A stretch of DNA of 51,985 bases from the NCBI GenBank assembly GCA_023434205.1, contig JAEYTB010000198.1, positions 1 through 51,985 of the forward strand, written 5' to 3'. This document shows, piece after piece, positions 35,179 through 44,962 of the stretch. The DNA comes from Planctomycetota bacterium. Lineage in GTDB: Bacteria; Planctomycetota; Phycisphaerae; Phycisphaerales; UBA1924. How positions within the stretch are numbered: the first letter of the stretch is position 1; each line of letters starts with the position of its first letter. Under the pieces are notes generated by a model. That model was given only the letters and a program-made list of their open reading frames with translations. It searched no databases and was not told the origin of the DNA. The position numbers and the translations under genes are program-made.

Positions 35179-36099
35179 ATGGCGATACAGAGCAGCAACA
35201 CCACCACGGCGCCCGCCTGGCCGCCCACCCAGGCGTGGGTCAAGATCGCGCTCCTGCTGGGCGCGTTCGGGTGGCTGTTCCACGTCTGGTTTCAGCGTCA
35301 GGCCATGCACAGCGCCGACGCAATGGAAGACTGGGGCCACGCCTTTGTCGTGCCGCTGCTGTCGCTCTGGATCGTGTGGCAGCGCCGCAACGAGCTCATG
35401 CGCCTGGCCCCCACCGCCTTCTGGCCGGGGCTGGCGCCCACGATGCTGGGCATCGTCTGCTACTTCTTCTTCATCGTCGGCTTCCCAAACCACATGTTCA
35501 TGGGCTTCTCCGTGGTGCTGACCCTGGCGGGCATCTGCCTGCTGCTGCTGGGCCCGCGGATGTTCCACCTCCTCTTCCTCCCCATCGCCTACCTCGTCTT
35601 CGCCGTGTCGATCTCCGAGCAGGTCATTATCAAGATCACCTTCGCGCTCCAGCAGGTCGCCGCGCTGGGGGCGTGGTTCATCCTGCGGGTGATCAGCGCC
35701 GCGGGCGGGGAGTTCATGGTCTTCATCAGCGGCAACACGCTGGAGGTCGGCGGTCGCGCCCTCAACGTCGCGGAGGCGTGCTCGGGGATGCGGATGGTCG
35801 TCGCGTTCCTCGCCCTCGCCGGCGCGGTCGCCCTGCTGACGACGCAGCTCTGGTGGCAGCGAACCGCGCTGCTGCTGCTGGCCGTCCCCGTCGCCGTGTT
35901 CAACAACATCCTCCGCGTCGCGGTCCTGGGCCTCCTCTCGATGTGGAAGCCCGGCCTGGCCACCGGCGACGCCCACATGCTCATCGGCACCGTCCTGCTG
36001 GTCCTGGGCCTGGGCATGTTCCTGGGCATCCAGTGGGCCCTGGACAAGCTCGTGGTGGACAGCCCCGCCCCGGCCCAGAAGGGGGCCGCCCATGCCTAA
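35179..36099 (+). CDS. Exosortase
   Basis: Integral membrane transpeptidase-like enzyme of 306 residues with about eight membrane segments. Exosortases cut C-terminal sorting signals of exported proteins and are tied to polysaccharide loci. The catalytic residues are all present: Cys201 in NVAEACSGMRM, Arg246 in FNNILRVAVLG and His266 in GDAHMLIG. A periplasmic loop before the cysteine (residues 174-195) is typical. The family subtype cannot be decided by eye; planctomycete loci of this kind have their own exosortase types. The stop overlaps the start of the EpsI-like gene by 8 nt, supporting a joint role. The 161-nt gap upstream contains no gene. Confidence 0.95.
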   Translation: MAIQSSNTTTAPAWPPTQAWVKIALLLGAFGWLFHVWFQRQAMHSADAMEDWGHAFVVPLLSLWIVWQRRNELMRLAPTAFWPGLAPTMLGIVCYFFFIVGFPNHMFMGFSVVLTLAGICLLLLGPRMFHLLFLPIAYLVFAVSISEQVIIKITFALQQVAALGAWFILRVISAAGGEFMVFISGNTLEVGGRALNVAEACSGMRMVVAFLALAGAVALLTTQLWWQRTALLLLAVPVAVFNNILRVAVLGLLSMWKPGLATGDAHMLIGTVLLVLGLGMFLGIQWALDKLVVDSPAPAQKGAAHA

Positions 36100-36934
36100 G
36101 AAGTTCCTCTCGCTCCCATTCGTGCTGGTGCTCACGCTGCTCATTTCCGCCGCGATGGGCATGAACGCCGCCGTCCGCTACTTCAAGATCTCCATCACCA
36201 AGCTCGCGATCTACCCCAGGGACGGCCGCCTGCTCACCTCCATCCCGATGAGCACCGAGTCGTGGGTTTGCACCACCGGCGACCACCGCGAAACCGCCGA
36301 GGTCGAAGAAACCCTCGGCACCAAGAACTACATCACCCGCGTCTACGAGGCCCGCACGCCCCCCGCGGGGAAGAAGGCCCTGCGCCTCAGCCTGCACTGC
36401 GCGTACTACACCGGCATGATCGACACCGTCCCCCACGTCGCGGACCGCTGCTTCGTCGCGGGCGGCATGCAGCTGGGCACCCTCACGCAGGACCTGCCCC
36501 TGCCGCTGGACCACGGCCGCATGATCCCCGACGACGATGTGCCCGACCACCTCAAGGGCCGCATCTACCGGATCCGCCCCGCCGACGGCGTGCGCGAGCG
36601 CCTGCCCCGGGACCCCAAGGACATCAAGATCCACACCATGAAGTTCGTGGACGACCGCGGGCACGACCTCTACGCGGGCTACTTCTTTGTGGCCAACGGC
36701 GGCTGCGTCGCCCGCGCGGAAGACGTGCGGCTCCTGGCCTTTGATCTGCAGTCCACCTACGCGTATTACCTGAAGGTGCAGGTCACGAGCATGGACGTGG
36801 AATCTCAGGAAGAGCTGGCCCGGGCCACCGCGTCGCTGCTGGACGAGCTGATGGGCGACATCATGCGATGCACGCCCGACTGGGTCGAGGTTGAGGCGGG
36901 CCGCTACCCGCCCAGGACGGGGTCGCAAAACTGA
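36092..36934 (+). CDS. Exosortase-associated EpsI-like protein
   Basis: Protein of 280 residues with an N-terminal membrane anchor or signal (LPFVLVLTLLISAAMG) and a periplasmic domain. It overlaps the exosortase gene by 8 nt, the position occupied by EpsI-family partners elsewhere. The region LHCAYYTGMIDTVPHVADRCFVAGGM is reminiscent of the EpsI core, where a Tyr-rich strand leads to a Cys-containing turn. The C-terminal part is a mixed alpha/beta region (YAGYFFVANGGCV, YAYYLKVQVTSMD). Identity as an EpsI homologue is likely but rests on context and this short match. EpsI proteins support exosortase-linked polysaccharide export; the mechanism is not settled. Confidence 0.72.
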   Translation: MPKKFLSLPFVLVLTLLISAAMGMNAAVRYFKISITKLAIYPRDGRLLTSIPMSTESWVCTTGDHRETAEVEETLGTKNYITRVYEARTPPAGKKALRLSLHCAYYTGMIDTVPHVADRCFVAGGMQLGTLTQDLPLPLDHGRMIPDDDVPDHLKGRIYRIRPADGVRERLPRDPKDIKIHTMKFVDDRGHDLYAGYFFVANGGCVARAEDVRLLAFDLQSTYAYYLKVQVTSMDVESQEELARATASLLDELMGDIMRCTPDWVEVEAGRYPPRTGSQN

Positions 36935-36979
36935 CGAACACACGGGCGACCTGCAAGGAACGCCCGACGGGAGACGGTG

Positions 36980-39900
36980 ATGGCTGCGAAGGTGAACACG
37001 AAGTTTGTGGTGGCGCTCTCGGCGATCTCCCTCGTGGTGATCGGCGGGCTGACGCTGGCCATCATCCTGCTGCTCAAGAACTCCGGCGCCGACCTCGCCC
37101 GCATGGGCGACAAGAAAATGGCCGAGCAGCAGTACAAGGAGGCTGCGGAGATCTACTCCAAGGCCGTCAACAAGGAAAAGACCAACACCGAGTTCCTCCG
37201 CAAGTGGATCGCGGCCCTCGAAAAGACCACCCCCGAGACCCAGCGGGCCTACGGCGACGCCTTCACCCGAAATCTCCTGCTCGCCACCCGCCAGCTCGCC
37301 CTGGTCGCCGACGACGGGGCCGCCCAGCGAGAGTACATCGCCACCCGGCGTGAGCTCGCCGACTCCGGCCCCTACTTCCGCCAGAACTACGACGACGTCA
37401 TCTCCGACGCCGACCTGCTCCTCCAGAAGCACCCCACCCCCTCCGCGGACTCCGCGGCGATCCGCGCCGTGCGCGGCCACGCCCGCCTCCGCATCGCCGT
37501 CAACACCGCCGACGCCCCCAAGGAGCTGATCGACGGCGCCAAGGAGGACTTCGAGGTCGCCCTCGCCGCGGACCCCAAGGACGAGGACGCGGCCAACGGC
37601 CTGGCCACCTGGCACGCCATGATGGCCGGGCGCGCGGCCCAGGCGAACGACATCGAGACCGCCCGGGCCCACATGGCCAGCTCCGAGAAGGTCATCGCCG
37701 ACCTGCTCGCCGCCAACCCCTCCAGCGTGCTCGGCGCGGTCGTCAGCATCCGCCAGGAAATGGAGGCGATGGTGCGAGAGGTCGCGATGCGGGTCGATCG
37801 GCCCGCCATGACCGAGCTCCGACAGATGCACGACCAGTTCGCCGCCCGCGCGAAGCCCCGCCTGGACGCCGCGGCGGAGCTCGCCAAGGCCAACCCCCAG
37901 CGCGTCAACGACCGCACAATCGCCCTCTTCAAGAGCCTCGAGCAGTCCGTGGACCCCGCCGCGGGCTGGTCCCGCAGCGAGGGCATCATCCGGGAACTGC
38001 TCAACACCCGGCCCACCGACGCCAACCTGCTCATCGCCCTGGCCGACATCGCCGAGAACCGGCGCGAGCACGCCCAGGCCATCGCCACGCTCCAGCGGGT
38101 CCTCGACCTGCCCTCCCCGCCCCTGTCCGTGGCGGGCCAACTCCTCTTCGGCCGCAAGAGCGAGGCGATGTTCCGCCAGACCCAGGCCCTCTACCGCACC
38201 CTGATCACCCTGCCCTCCGACAGGGCCTCGGAGCGCGAGGCGATCATCGCCCAGATGAAGTCGATCCGCGACAAAATGGCCGCGGTGCAGGACGCCGAAG
38301 CGTCCCCCGCCATGCTGCTGACCGATGCACGCCTCGCCATCATCGCCGGCGACCTCGCCCGCGCCGACCGCCTGCTCGAGCAGTTCAACCGCGGCATGCA
38401 GGACTCGGTGATCGACGGCCTCACCCTCGCCGCAGAGGTCGCCGTCGCCCGCAACGAGCCCGGCTCCGCGCGCGAGCACCTCGAGAAGGTGCTCCGTCTC
38501 CAGAACACGAACATCGGCGCGATCCTCCTGCTCGCTCAGGTGGAGCAGGGCCTGCGCAACAACAGCCGCGCCCTCGAGCTCTACAAAGCCGCTCAGCAGC
38601 TCCAGCCGGAGAACGCCTCCATCGGTGAGCAGGTCGCCCTCGTCGAGGCCCTCATGAAGGGCGGCAAAGTCAGCGACCCCGTGGTGCAGGTCATCGTGGA
38701 CGCCGACGGCATGATCCGCGACGCCGCCGCGAAGAACGAGGCTGACAGCGTTGAAACCAACCGCCGCATCGTGTCGTTCATCCGCTCCGAGATCGACCGC
38801 CTCAAGTCCACCGACCCGCGCCTCTACCGCGTCCTGGCCCTGGCGCTCATCCGCGCCAACGACGCGCCCGGGGCCGTCGCGGCGGTTGAGGAAGGCCTCC
38901 GCCACAACCCCGACAACATGGAGCTGAAGGGCTTCAAGATCGGCATCTCCGAGAAAGACCCGATGACCGCCCGGCTCGAGCTGGTCGACCTCCGCGCCGC
39001 GGGCGACGGCGTGGAGCGCCACATCGGCCGCTTCACGGTCTTCTCCGAGTTCGGCAAAAAGACCGAGGCCAACGCCGAGCTGGCCGAGGCCGTCCGCCTC
39101 GCGCCCAACGACAAGCGCGTCATCGAGCTCCAGTTCCTCCAGGCCCTCTCCGACAAGAACTGGACCGCCGCCGAGGAGCTCGCCCTCCGCGGCCAGAAGG
39201 AAGACGTCGACTCCGCCGGCGGCGACACGCTCCGCGCACGCCTCGAAGCCGCCAAAGGCAACGGCGCCGAGGGCGTCCGCATCATGGAAGCAGCCGTCGC
39301 CCGCGGCGGCGCCCAGCCCGAATCCTGGCGACTCCTGGGCATCATGCAGAACAGCATCGGCCGCCGCACCGAGGCGGTCTCCTCCTTCCGCGAGGCGCTC
39401 CGCCTCCGCCCCAACGACGTCCCCACCATCAACGACCTCGTCGGCACGCTCATCAACGCCAACCGCCCCGAAGAGGCCCTCACCGTCTCCCGCGCCAGCG
39501 AGGCCCACGCCAACACCGACCCCACGTTCATGCACACCTGGCTGAACCTGGAGGCGGCGCTCGGCAACCGTGAGATGGTCGTGCAGCGACGCTCCAACCT
39601 CTTCCGCGTCAACCCCGACGACCGCGAGAACGCCCTGGCTCTCGCCGCGCTGCACATGGACGCCAAGCGGTTCGCCGACGCCCGCCCCATCATCGAGACC
39701 GTCCGCGCCAAGCAGGACGGGCTCGACGCCGTTGCCCTGGACGCGGCATGGCACTGGGCACAGCGCGACCCCGCAAAGGCCAAGCAGGCCTTCGAGAGCT
39801 ACATCGCCTCGCTGGGCGAGCCCGCCAAGACCGCCGACCCGCTGATGGCCTACGCCCAGTTCCTCCTCCAGCGGCAGGACGTCGAGGGCGCCATCGCGGC

Positions 39901-41587
39901 GCTCGAGCGGGCCCGCCCGCTCCAGAACCCCGCCACGGCACAAGCCGACCGCGCCCTCTCCGACACCTACTTCTCCCTCGGCCGCTTCGAAGAGGCCATC
40001 CAGGCCTGCCAGCGCGTGCTCACCGCAAAGGCCGACACGCCCGACCAGCTCTACCGCAAGCGCACCGCCGAATGCCACCTGAGCCTGGGCCGCACCGACG
40101 AGGCCAACGCGATCCTCGACCCCATGCTCGCCTCGCCCAATGTCGACGCGACCACCATGCTCATCGCCGCGGAGGCTCGCAAGCAGAAGAAGGACGAACG
40201 AGCCCGGCGCGAAATGCTCGACCGTGCCGTCCAGAAGTTCCCCACCGACGCCACGGTCTTCATGCGGCGCGGTCAGGCAATGGTCGAGACCTCCCAGGAC
40301 CCCGTGGTCCTGCGCGACGCCGTCGCCGACTTCACCAAGGCCATCCAGCTCAACCCCTCGCTCTGGCAGGCCCTGCGTCTCCGCGCCCTCGCCCACGAGC
40401 AGCTCAAGGACTCCGAAAAGGCCATCGCCGACCTCCGCCAGGCCCTGGAGGTCAACCCCTACGACAACGAGCTCCTCGGCGGCCTCATCGTCTACATGCT
40501 GCGCGAGAACCGCGACGCCGACGCGTTCGAGGTCGCTAACCGCACCCTCGAGAAGCGCTCCCGCGATGCCGCGGCACACATCGGCGTCTCCCAGATCTTC
40601 TCCAACGCCGGCCGCTGGGACCAGGCGATCCGCTACATGGAGCGGGCCTACACGATCGACCCGCAGGACGGCGTGGCCCAACGCTACCTCGACACGCTCC
40701 TCTCCGCAAAGCCCACGCCCGCCCTCACCCAGGCCGAGCGCGTGCTCGATCAAATCAAAGACCGCGTCCCCGGCAACCCCGGCCTGCTCATGGCCCAGGC
40801 CCGCCTCCACATGGCCCAGCGTCGCGAGGTCGACGCCCTCCGCTCCGCGCGCGACGCCCTCGCCCTGCTCCGCGTCGACGACGCCCGCCTGATGGTCGGC
40901 TGGTTCACCGAGGCCCGCCGCCTGGTCCCCGCCGGCCCGGCCCTCAACCGCTTCCTCCAGGACCTCTCCGACGCCGGCGTCGCCACCGAGTGGCTCGCCT
41001 TCTTCCGCTCCGCCATGCTCCTGGAAAACGCCGACACCCAGTCCCAGGGGATCCAGGTCCTCCAGGAAATCCTCGCCAAGTCCCAGAACAAGTCGCTCCG
41101 CCAGCTCACCTTCAGGGCCCTGACCGGCGCCCTCTACAACTCCGCCCGCTACGACGAGGCCGCCGCGGGCATGCACACCGCCCTCAGCGAGTTCCCCGAC
41201 GACTACGAGGTCATGAATAACCTGGCCTACACCCTCGCCAAGCGGCTCAACCGGGCGGCCGAGGCCATGCCCTTCGCCGAACGCGTCGCCAAGGCCAAGC
41301 CCACCGCCGAGGTTATCGATACCCTCGCCGTGTGCCTGCTCGCCGCCGGCAAGCACGCCGAGGCCTCCACCGAGCTCGCCAGGGCCGCGGCGCTCGACAT
41401 GAACCCTTCCACGGCGGTCTCAATCGCGATGCACCAGGCCGAGGCCTTCCACGCCCTGAACAAGCCGGAAGAGGCCCGGGCCGCCCTTGCCAACGCCCGG
41501 AAGATCGCGGAGAACAACCCATCCGCGGTGTCCAACCAGCTGAAAGCCGACCTCGAAGAAGTATCTAAACGGCTGGGAATGCCGTGA
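36980..41587 (+). CDS. Giant membrane-anchored TPR protein (PrsT-like)
   Basis: Protein of 1535 residues. One membrane segment (residues 9-33, ALSAISLVVIGGLTLAIILLL) is followed by tetratricopeptide helices across the whole length, e.g. GDKKMAEQQYKEAAEIYSKAVNKE, AIQLNPSLWQALRLRALAHE and AMPFAERVAKAKPTAE. Starts at GTG 36977 and ATG 36980 differ by one residue; GGGAG lies upstream. Large TPR proteins are standard in exosortase/polysaccharide loci (PrsT-type), though those are often lipoproteins of about 900 residues; this one is longer and has no lipobox. It probably scaffolds the export machine across the periplasm. Length and GC bias leave long open frames on the opposite strand, which I discount. 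Confidence 0.92.
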   Translation: MAAKVNTKFVVALSAISLVVIGGLTLAIILLLKNSGADLARMGDKKMAEQQYKEAAEIYSKAVNKEKTNTEFLRKWIAALEKTTPETQRAYGDAFTRNLLLATRQLALVADDGAAQREYIATRRELADSGPYFRQNYDDVISDADLLLQKHPTPSADSAAIRAVRGHARLRIAVNTADAPKELIDGAKEDFEVALAADPKDEDAANGLATWHAMMAGRAAQANDIETARAHMASSEKVIADLLAANPSSVLGAVVSIRQEMEAMVREVAMRVDRPAMTELRQMHDQFAARAKPRLDAAAELAKANPQRVNDRTIALFKSLEQSVDPAAGWSRSEGIIRELLNTRPTDANLLIALADIAENRREHAQAIATLQRVLDLPSPPLSVAGQLLFGRKSEAMFRQTQALYRTLITLPSDRASEREAIIAQMKSIRDKMAAVQDAEASPAMLLTDARLAIIAGDLARADRLLEQFNRGMQDSVIDGLTLAAEVAVARNEPGSAREHLEKVLRLQNTNIGAILLLAQVEQGLRNNSRALELYKAAQQLQPENASIGEQVALVEALMKGGKVSDPVVQVIVDADGMIRDAAAKNEADSVETNRRIVSFIRSEIDRLKSTDPRLYRVLALALIRANDAPGAVAAVEEGLRHNPDNMELKGFKIGISEKDPMTARLELVDLRAAGDGVERHIGRFTVFSEFGKKTEANAELAEAVRLAPNDKRVIELQFLQALSDKNWTAAEELALRGQKEDVDSAGGDTLRARLEAAKGNGAEGVRIMEAAVARGGAQPESWRLLGIMQNSIGRRTEAVSSFREALRLRPNDVPTINDLVGTLINANRPEEALTVSRASEAHANTDPTFMHTWLNLEAALGNREMVVQRRSNLFRVNPDDRENALALAALHMDAKRFADARPIIETVRAKQDGLDAVALDAAWHWAQRDPAKAKQAFESYIASLGEPAKTADPLMAYAQFLLQRQDVEGAIAALERARPLQNPATAQADRALSDTYFSLGRFEEAIQACQRVLTAKADTPDQLYRKRTAECHLSLGRTDEANAILDPMLASPNVDATTMLIAAEARKQKKDERARREMLDRAVQKFPTDATVFMRRGQAMVETSQDPVVLRDAVADFTKAIQLNPSLWQALRLRALAHEQLKDSEKAIADLRQALEVNPYDNELLGGLIVYMLRENRDADAFEVANRTLEKRSRDAAAHIGVSQIFSNAGRWDQAIRYMERAYTIDPQDGVAQRYLDTLLSAKPTPALTQAERVLDQIKDRVPGNPGLLMAQARLHMAQRREVDALRSARDALALLRVDDARLMVGWFTEARRLVPAGPALNRFLQDLSDAGVATEWLAFFRSAMLLENADTQSQGIQVLQEILAKSQNKSLRQLTFRALTGALYNSARYDEAAAGMHTALSEFPDDYEVMNNLAYTLAKRLNRAAEAMPFAERVAKAKPTAEVIDTLAVCLLAAGKHAEASTELARAAALDMNPSTAVSIAMHQAEAFHALNKPEEARAALANARKIAENNPSAVSNQLKADLEEVSKRLGMP

Positions 41588-41699
41588 GACCCCGAACCGG
41601 ACGAAAGCCGGGCAAGTATCGGACCGACAGTACAGTTAGGCGTCCCCGCGCGCAGGGGGGCGTTGCAGGCTCGCTGCGGCGGGCATCCAGGAAGACGCC

Positions 41700-43910
41700 A
41701 TGACCACGCTCCCAGCCAATGCCACCCCGGTGATCTCGTCCCAGCCCCGCCCCGGGACGCCCTCAGCGCCGATGCTCGCCGTCCAGGCCGGCTCCATCGA
41801 CCCGCTCAAGCTGCTGAACAAGCACAAGTGGCTGCTCACCGCCTCCGCCGTGATCGGCGCCGTGCTGGGCGTGGCCGCCCACTTCGTCCTGCGGTCCGTC
41901 GCCCCCGAGTACCGGCCCATCGCCCTGTTCGACACCCTCCCGCCCACCGAGAGCGCCGACGGCAAGGGCACCGGCGTCAGCCCGCAGGAAATGGACCGCT
42001 TCATGCAGACGCAGGTCCGCGTCATGACCTCCGACGAGGTCATGAACAAGGTCTCCGAAGACTCGCAGCTCCAGAGCAAGGCTCCCGACTGGGTCAAGCC
42101 CTTCATGATCGTGGACCGCGCCACGGGCCTCCCACGACCCGACTACGCCTCCATGGCCAAGGAGCTCAAGGAAATCGTCAGCGCCCGCGTCGTCCCCCAG
42201 ACCAACCTCATTGAGCTCTCCGTCCGCGACCGCAGCGCCCGCGACGCCACCGAAATCCTCGCCCTGGTCCGCCAGAAGTACACCTCCCTCCTCTACGAAC
42301 GCGGCAGCAACCTCTCGGGCGACCGCGTGGAATCCCTCCGCAAGCAGATCACCCGCATCGACGAGGAAGTCCGGACGCTCGCCAGCAAGCGCGAGAGCCT
42401 CATCCAGACCAAGGGGCTCGACTCCCTCAGCGAGCACGCCAGCGCCACCAAGGCCCAGCTCGCCAAGACCAACGACGAACTCCAGGACATCCAGATCACG
42501 CTCCAGGCCGCCCTCAAGCAGCTCGACCAGATCCGCGAGAGCCGCGCCGCCGGCGTCTTCGCCCCCGAGATGCTCGCCGACATCGAGAAGGACCCCGCCG
42601 TCCTCGAAGTCCAGGCCACCATCTCCCGGCTTGAAACCAACCGCCAGATGCTGCTGACCCGCGGCATCACGCTCGAGCACCGCGACCTCCGCACCATCGA
42701 AGCGAACCTCGACGGCGCCCGCCAGAACCTCGACCGCGTCAAGGCCGAGCGCCTCGCCAAGATGGCCGACGGCCAGCTCGACAAGATCGACAAGGGCATC
42801 GCCCAGCTCCGCGCCCAGGAGAAGGACCTGCTCGAGAAGCAGCTGTCCCTCCAGACCCGCCTCAACGACCTCGCCCGCGCCCAGGCCACCCTCGCCGACT
42901 ACGACAACCAGATCAGCGGCCAGCTCGCCATCAAGGCCCAGACCGCGTCCAACCTCCAGAACCTGCTCAGCCTCCAGAACACCCCCAGCTTCAACCGTGT
43001 CGTAGAGCTCCAGCGCGAGCGCACCCCCACGGAGATGTCCTTCCCCCGCCTCAAGATGATGATCCCCGCGGGCGTGCTCGTCTGCGTCGGCCTCGTGGGC
43101 GGCATCGTCCTCCTCCGCGAAGTGGTCGACCAGCGCGTCAAGGGCCCCTCCGACATCGCCATCATCCCCCGCACCAAGCTCCTGGGTTGGGTCCCCGACG
43201 CCGCCGAAGACCCCTCCGGCCAGGGTGCCACCGAGACCGCCTTCCGCGACCGCCCCCGCGGCATCGTCGCCGAAAGTTTCCGCCAGATCCGCGGCAGCAT
43301 GTCCAAGCGCATGCAGCAGGCCGACCACAAGACCATCCTCGTCCTCGCCGGCATGCCCGGCTCCGGCGCAACCTCGGCCGTCACCAACCTCGCCTTCGCC
43401 TTCGCCGCCGCCGACAAGCGCGTCATCGTCGTCGACGCCAACTTCCGCCGGCCCGCGCTCCACCGCGTCATGGGCCTCCAGGACGGCCCCGGCCTGGCCG
43501 ACGTGCTCACGCGGTCCTCCGAACTCTCCGACGTCGTGCAGGCCACCAGCACCCCCAACCTCGACCTCCTCAGCGCCGGCAACAAGGAACACCGCGTCTA
43601 CGAGCGGCTCGCCACCGAGTCCATGGGCGAAGTCCTCACCAAGCTCCGCGGCATGTACGACCTGGTCCTCATCGACTGCGCCCCGGCCATCGTCGCCGGC
43701 GACGGCATCGCTCTCGCCCACCGCTGCGATGCCTCGCTCCTCGTGGTCCGCGCCCTGGCCGAAAAGCGCGGCATGATCGCCCGCGTCAAGACCGAGCTCT
43801 CCGACGGCCGCGGCGAGTTCCTGGGCGTCGTCGTCAACGCCGTCCGCTCCGCCAGCGGCGGCTACATGAAGGGCAACATCCGCGCCGCCCACGAGTACCA
43901 GCAGGCCTGA
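41700..43910 (+). CDS. Wzc/GumC-like chain-length protein with degenerate tyrosine-kinase domain
   Basis: Inner-membrane polysaccharide co-polymerase of 736 residues. A Wzz-type N-terminal segment with a membrane helix (44-66) leads to a long periplasmic coiled coil (about 190-430) and a second membrane helix (455-475, MMIPAGVLVCVGLVGGIVLL). The cytoplasmic domain (520-736) is that of a bacterial tyrosine kinase, with Walker A' VIVVDANFRRP and Walker B LVLIDCAP. However, the P-loop reads GMPGSGATS: the ATP-binding lysine is Ala557 (codon GCA at 43368-43370). The C-terminal tail has two tyrosines rather than a cluster. It may control chain length without kinase activity. A TACAGT box at 41631-41636 could be an internal promoter. 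Confidence 0.93.
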   Translation: MTTLPANATPVISSQPRPGTPSAPMLAVQAGSIDPLKLLNKHKWLLTASAVIGAVLGVAAHFVLRSVAPEYRPIALFDTLPPTESADGKGTGVSPQEMDRFMQTQVRVMTSDEVMNKVSEDSQLQSKAPDWVKPFMIVDRATGLPRPDYASMAKELKEIVSARVVPQTNLIELSVRDRSARDATEILALVRQKYTSLLYERGSNLSGDRVESLRKQITRIDEEVRTLASKRESLIQTKGLDSLSEHASATKAQLAKTNDELQDIQITLQAALKQLDQIRESRAAGVFAPEMLADIEKDPAVLEVQATISRLETNRQMLLTRGITLEHRDLRTIEANLDGARQNLDRVKAERLAKMADGQLDKIDKGIAQLRAQEKDLLEKQLSLQTRLNDLARAQATLADYDNQISGQLAIKAQTASNLQNLLSLQNTPSFNRVVELQRERTPTEMSFPRLKMMIPAGVLVCVGLVGGIVLLREVVDQRVKGPSDIAIIPRTKLLGWVPDAAEDPSGQGATETAFRDRPRGIVAESFRQIRGSMSKRMQQADHKTILVLAGMPGSGATSAVTNLAFAFAAADKRVIVVDANFRRPALHRVMGLQDGPGLADVLTRSSELSDVVQATSTPNLDLLSAGNKEHRVYERLATESMGEVLTKLRGMYDLVLIDCAPAIVAGDGIALAHRCDASLLVVRALAEKRGMIARVKTELSDGRGEFLGVVVNAVRSASGGYMKGNIRAAHEYQQA

Positions 43911-43927
43911 GCCGACCGGACCACCCG

Positions 43928-44962
43928 ATGACCGCCACAGACCCAGCTCGCGTGCAGGCCAACCCCGCGCGCCGGGTGCTCGTCAGCGGCGGCGCGGGCT
44001 TCATCGGCTCGCACCTGGTCGAGCGGCTCCTCGCCCGCGGCGACGTCGTCACCGTCGTCGACAACCTCTCCACCGGCCGGCGCACGAACCTGCCCGCCAT
44101 GCACGAGCGGCTCCGCTTCGTCGAGGCCGACCTCAAGGACGCGCTCGCCGCTTTCGGCAAGGGCGAAGTCTTCGACGAGATCTACCACCTCGCCGCCGCC
44201 GTGGGCGTCAAGCTCATCATGGCTGACCCGATCCGCTCGATCGAGACCAACATCGAGCAGACCTCGGCCCTGCTCCGCTTCGCCGCGGCACACGCCCCCG
44301 CCGGGCGCGCCGTGCCGACGCTGATCGCCTCCAGCTCCGAGGTGTACGGCAAGTCCACTCGCTCGCCCTTCTCCGAGGAGGACGACGTGGTCTACGGCCC
44401 CACCACGATGTCCCGGTGGTCGTACGCGTGCTCCAAAGCCGTGGACGAGTACCTCGCGCTCGCCTACCACGCCCAGCACCGGCTGCCGGTGGTGGTCGCC
44501 CGGTTCTTCAACACGGTGGGCCCGCGTCAGGTGGGCGAGTACGGCATGGTGCTCCCCCGTTTCGTCAAGGCCGCGATGGAAGGCAGGCCCCTCGAGGTTT
44601 TCGGGGACGGCGCCCAGTCCCGCTGCTTCTGCGATGTGCGGGACGTGGTCGAGGTCCTGCCCCGCCTCATGGCCGCCCCCGGCTGCCACGGCCGCGTGTT
44701 CAACATCGGCGCCGACCAGCCCATCACCATCGCCGACCTCGCCGACCGCGTCATCCGCACGCTGGGCTCAAGGTCGACCAAACGCCTCATCCCCTACAGC
44801 GAGGCCTACACCCGCGGCTTTGAGGACCTGGGCCAGCGCCGGCCCGACCTCGCCCGCGTCCGCGGCGCGGTAGGATTCAGCCCCCGGATCGCCCTTGAGC
44901 AGACCATCCTTGATGTCGCCGCTTCACTCTCTTCCGCACCCCGCGTGAGCCAGACTCCGTGA
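43928..44962 (+). CDS. NAD-dependent nucleotide-sugar epimerase/dehydratase
   Basis: Extended short-chain dehydrogenase of 344 residues making an activated sugar for the polysaccharide. It has the NAD-binding GGAGFIGSHL (residues 20-29), Asp of VVDNLSTG, the catalytic SSSEVYGKS and the Tyr-x-x-x-Lys in YACSKAVDEY. The middle (RFFNTVGPRQVGEYGMVLPRF) and QSRCFCDVRDVVEVL match UDP-glucose 4-epimerase and UDP-glucuronate decarboxylase relatives; SRCFCDVRD in place of the usual R-x-F-x-Y-V-x-D is a small variation. Exact substrate is undecided. It starts 17 nt after the Wzc-like gene, and its stop overlaps the next start (GTGA). Confidence 0.92.
   Translation: MTATDPARVQANPARRVLVSGGAGFIGSHLVERLLARGDVVTVVDNLSTGRRTNLPAMHERLRFVEADLKDALAAFGKGEVFDEIYHLAAAVGVKLIMADPIRSIETNIEQTSALLRFAAAHAPAGRAVPTLIASSSEVYGKSTRSPFSEEDDVVYGPTTMSRWSYACSKAVDEYLALAYHAQHRLPVVVARFFNTVGPRQVGEYGMVLPRFVKAAMEGRPLEVFGDGAQSRCFCDVRDVVEVLPRLMAAPGCHGRVFNIGADQPITIADLADRVIRTLGSRSTKRLIPYSEAYTRGFEDLGQRRPDLARVRGAVGFSPRIALEQTILDVAASLSSAPRVSQTP

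Noticed and set aside
35981..41356. Open frame of 1791 codons on the minus strand opposite the TPR gene
   Set aside because: It is a mirror of the GC-rich codon use of the TPR gene. It has no ribosome site, no recognisable domain and low-complexity Gly/Val/Glu composition, while the plus strand encodes clear TPR helices.
41763..43892. Open frame of 709 codons on the minus strand opposite the Wzc-like gene
   Set aside because: It shadows a gene with clear Wzz and kinase-type motifs and has no features of its own.
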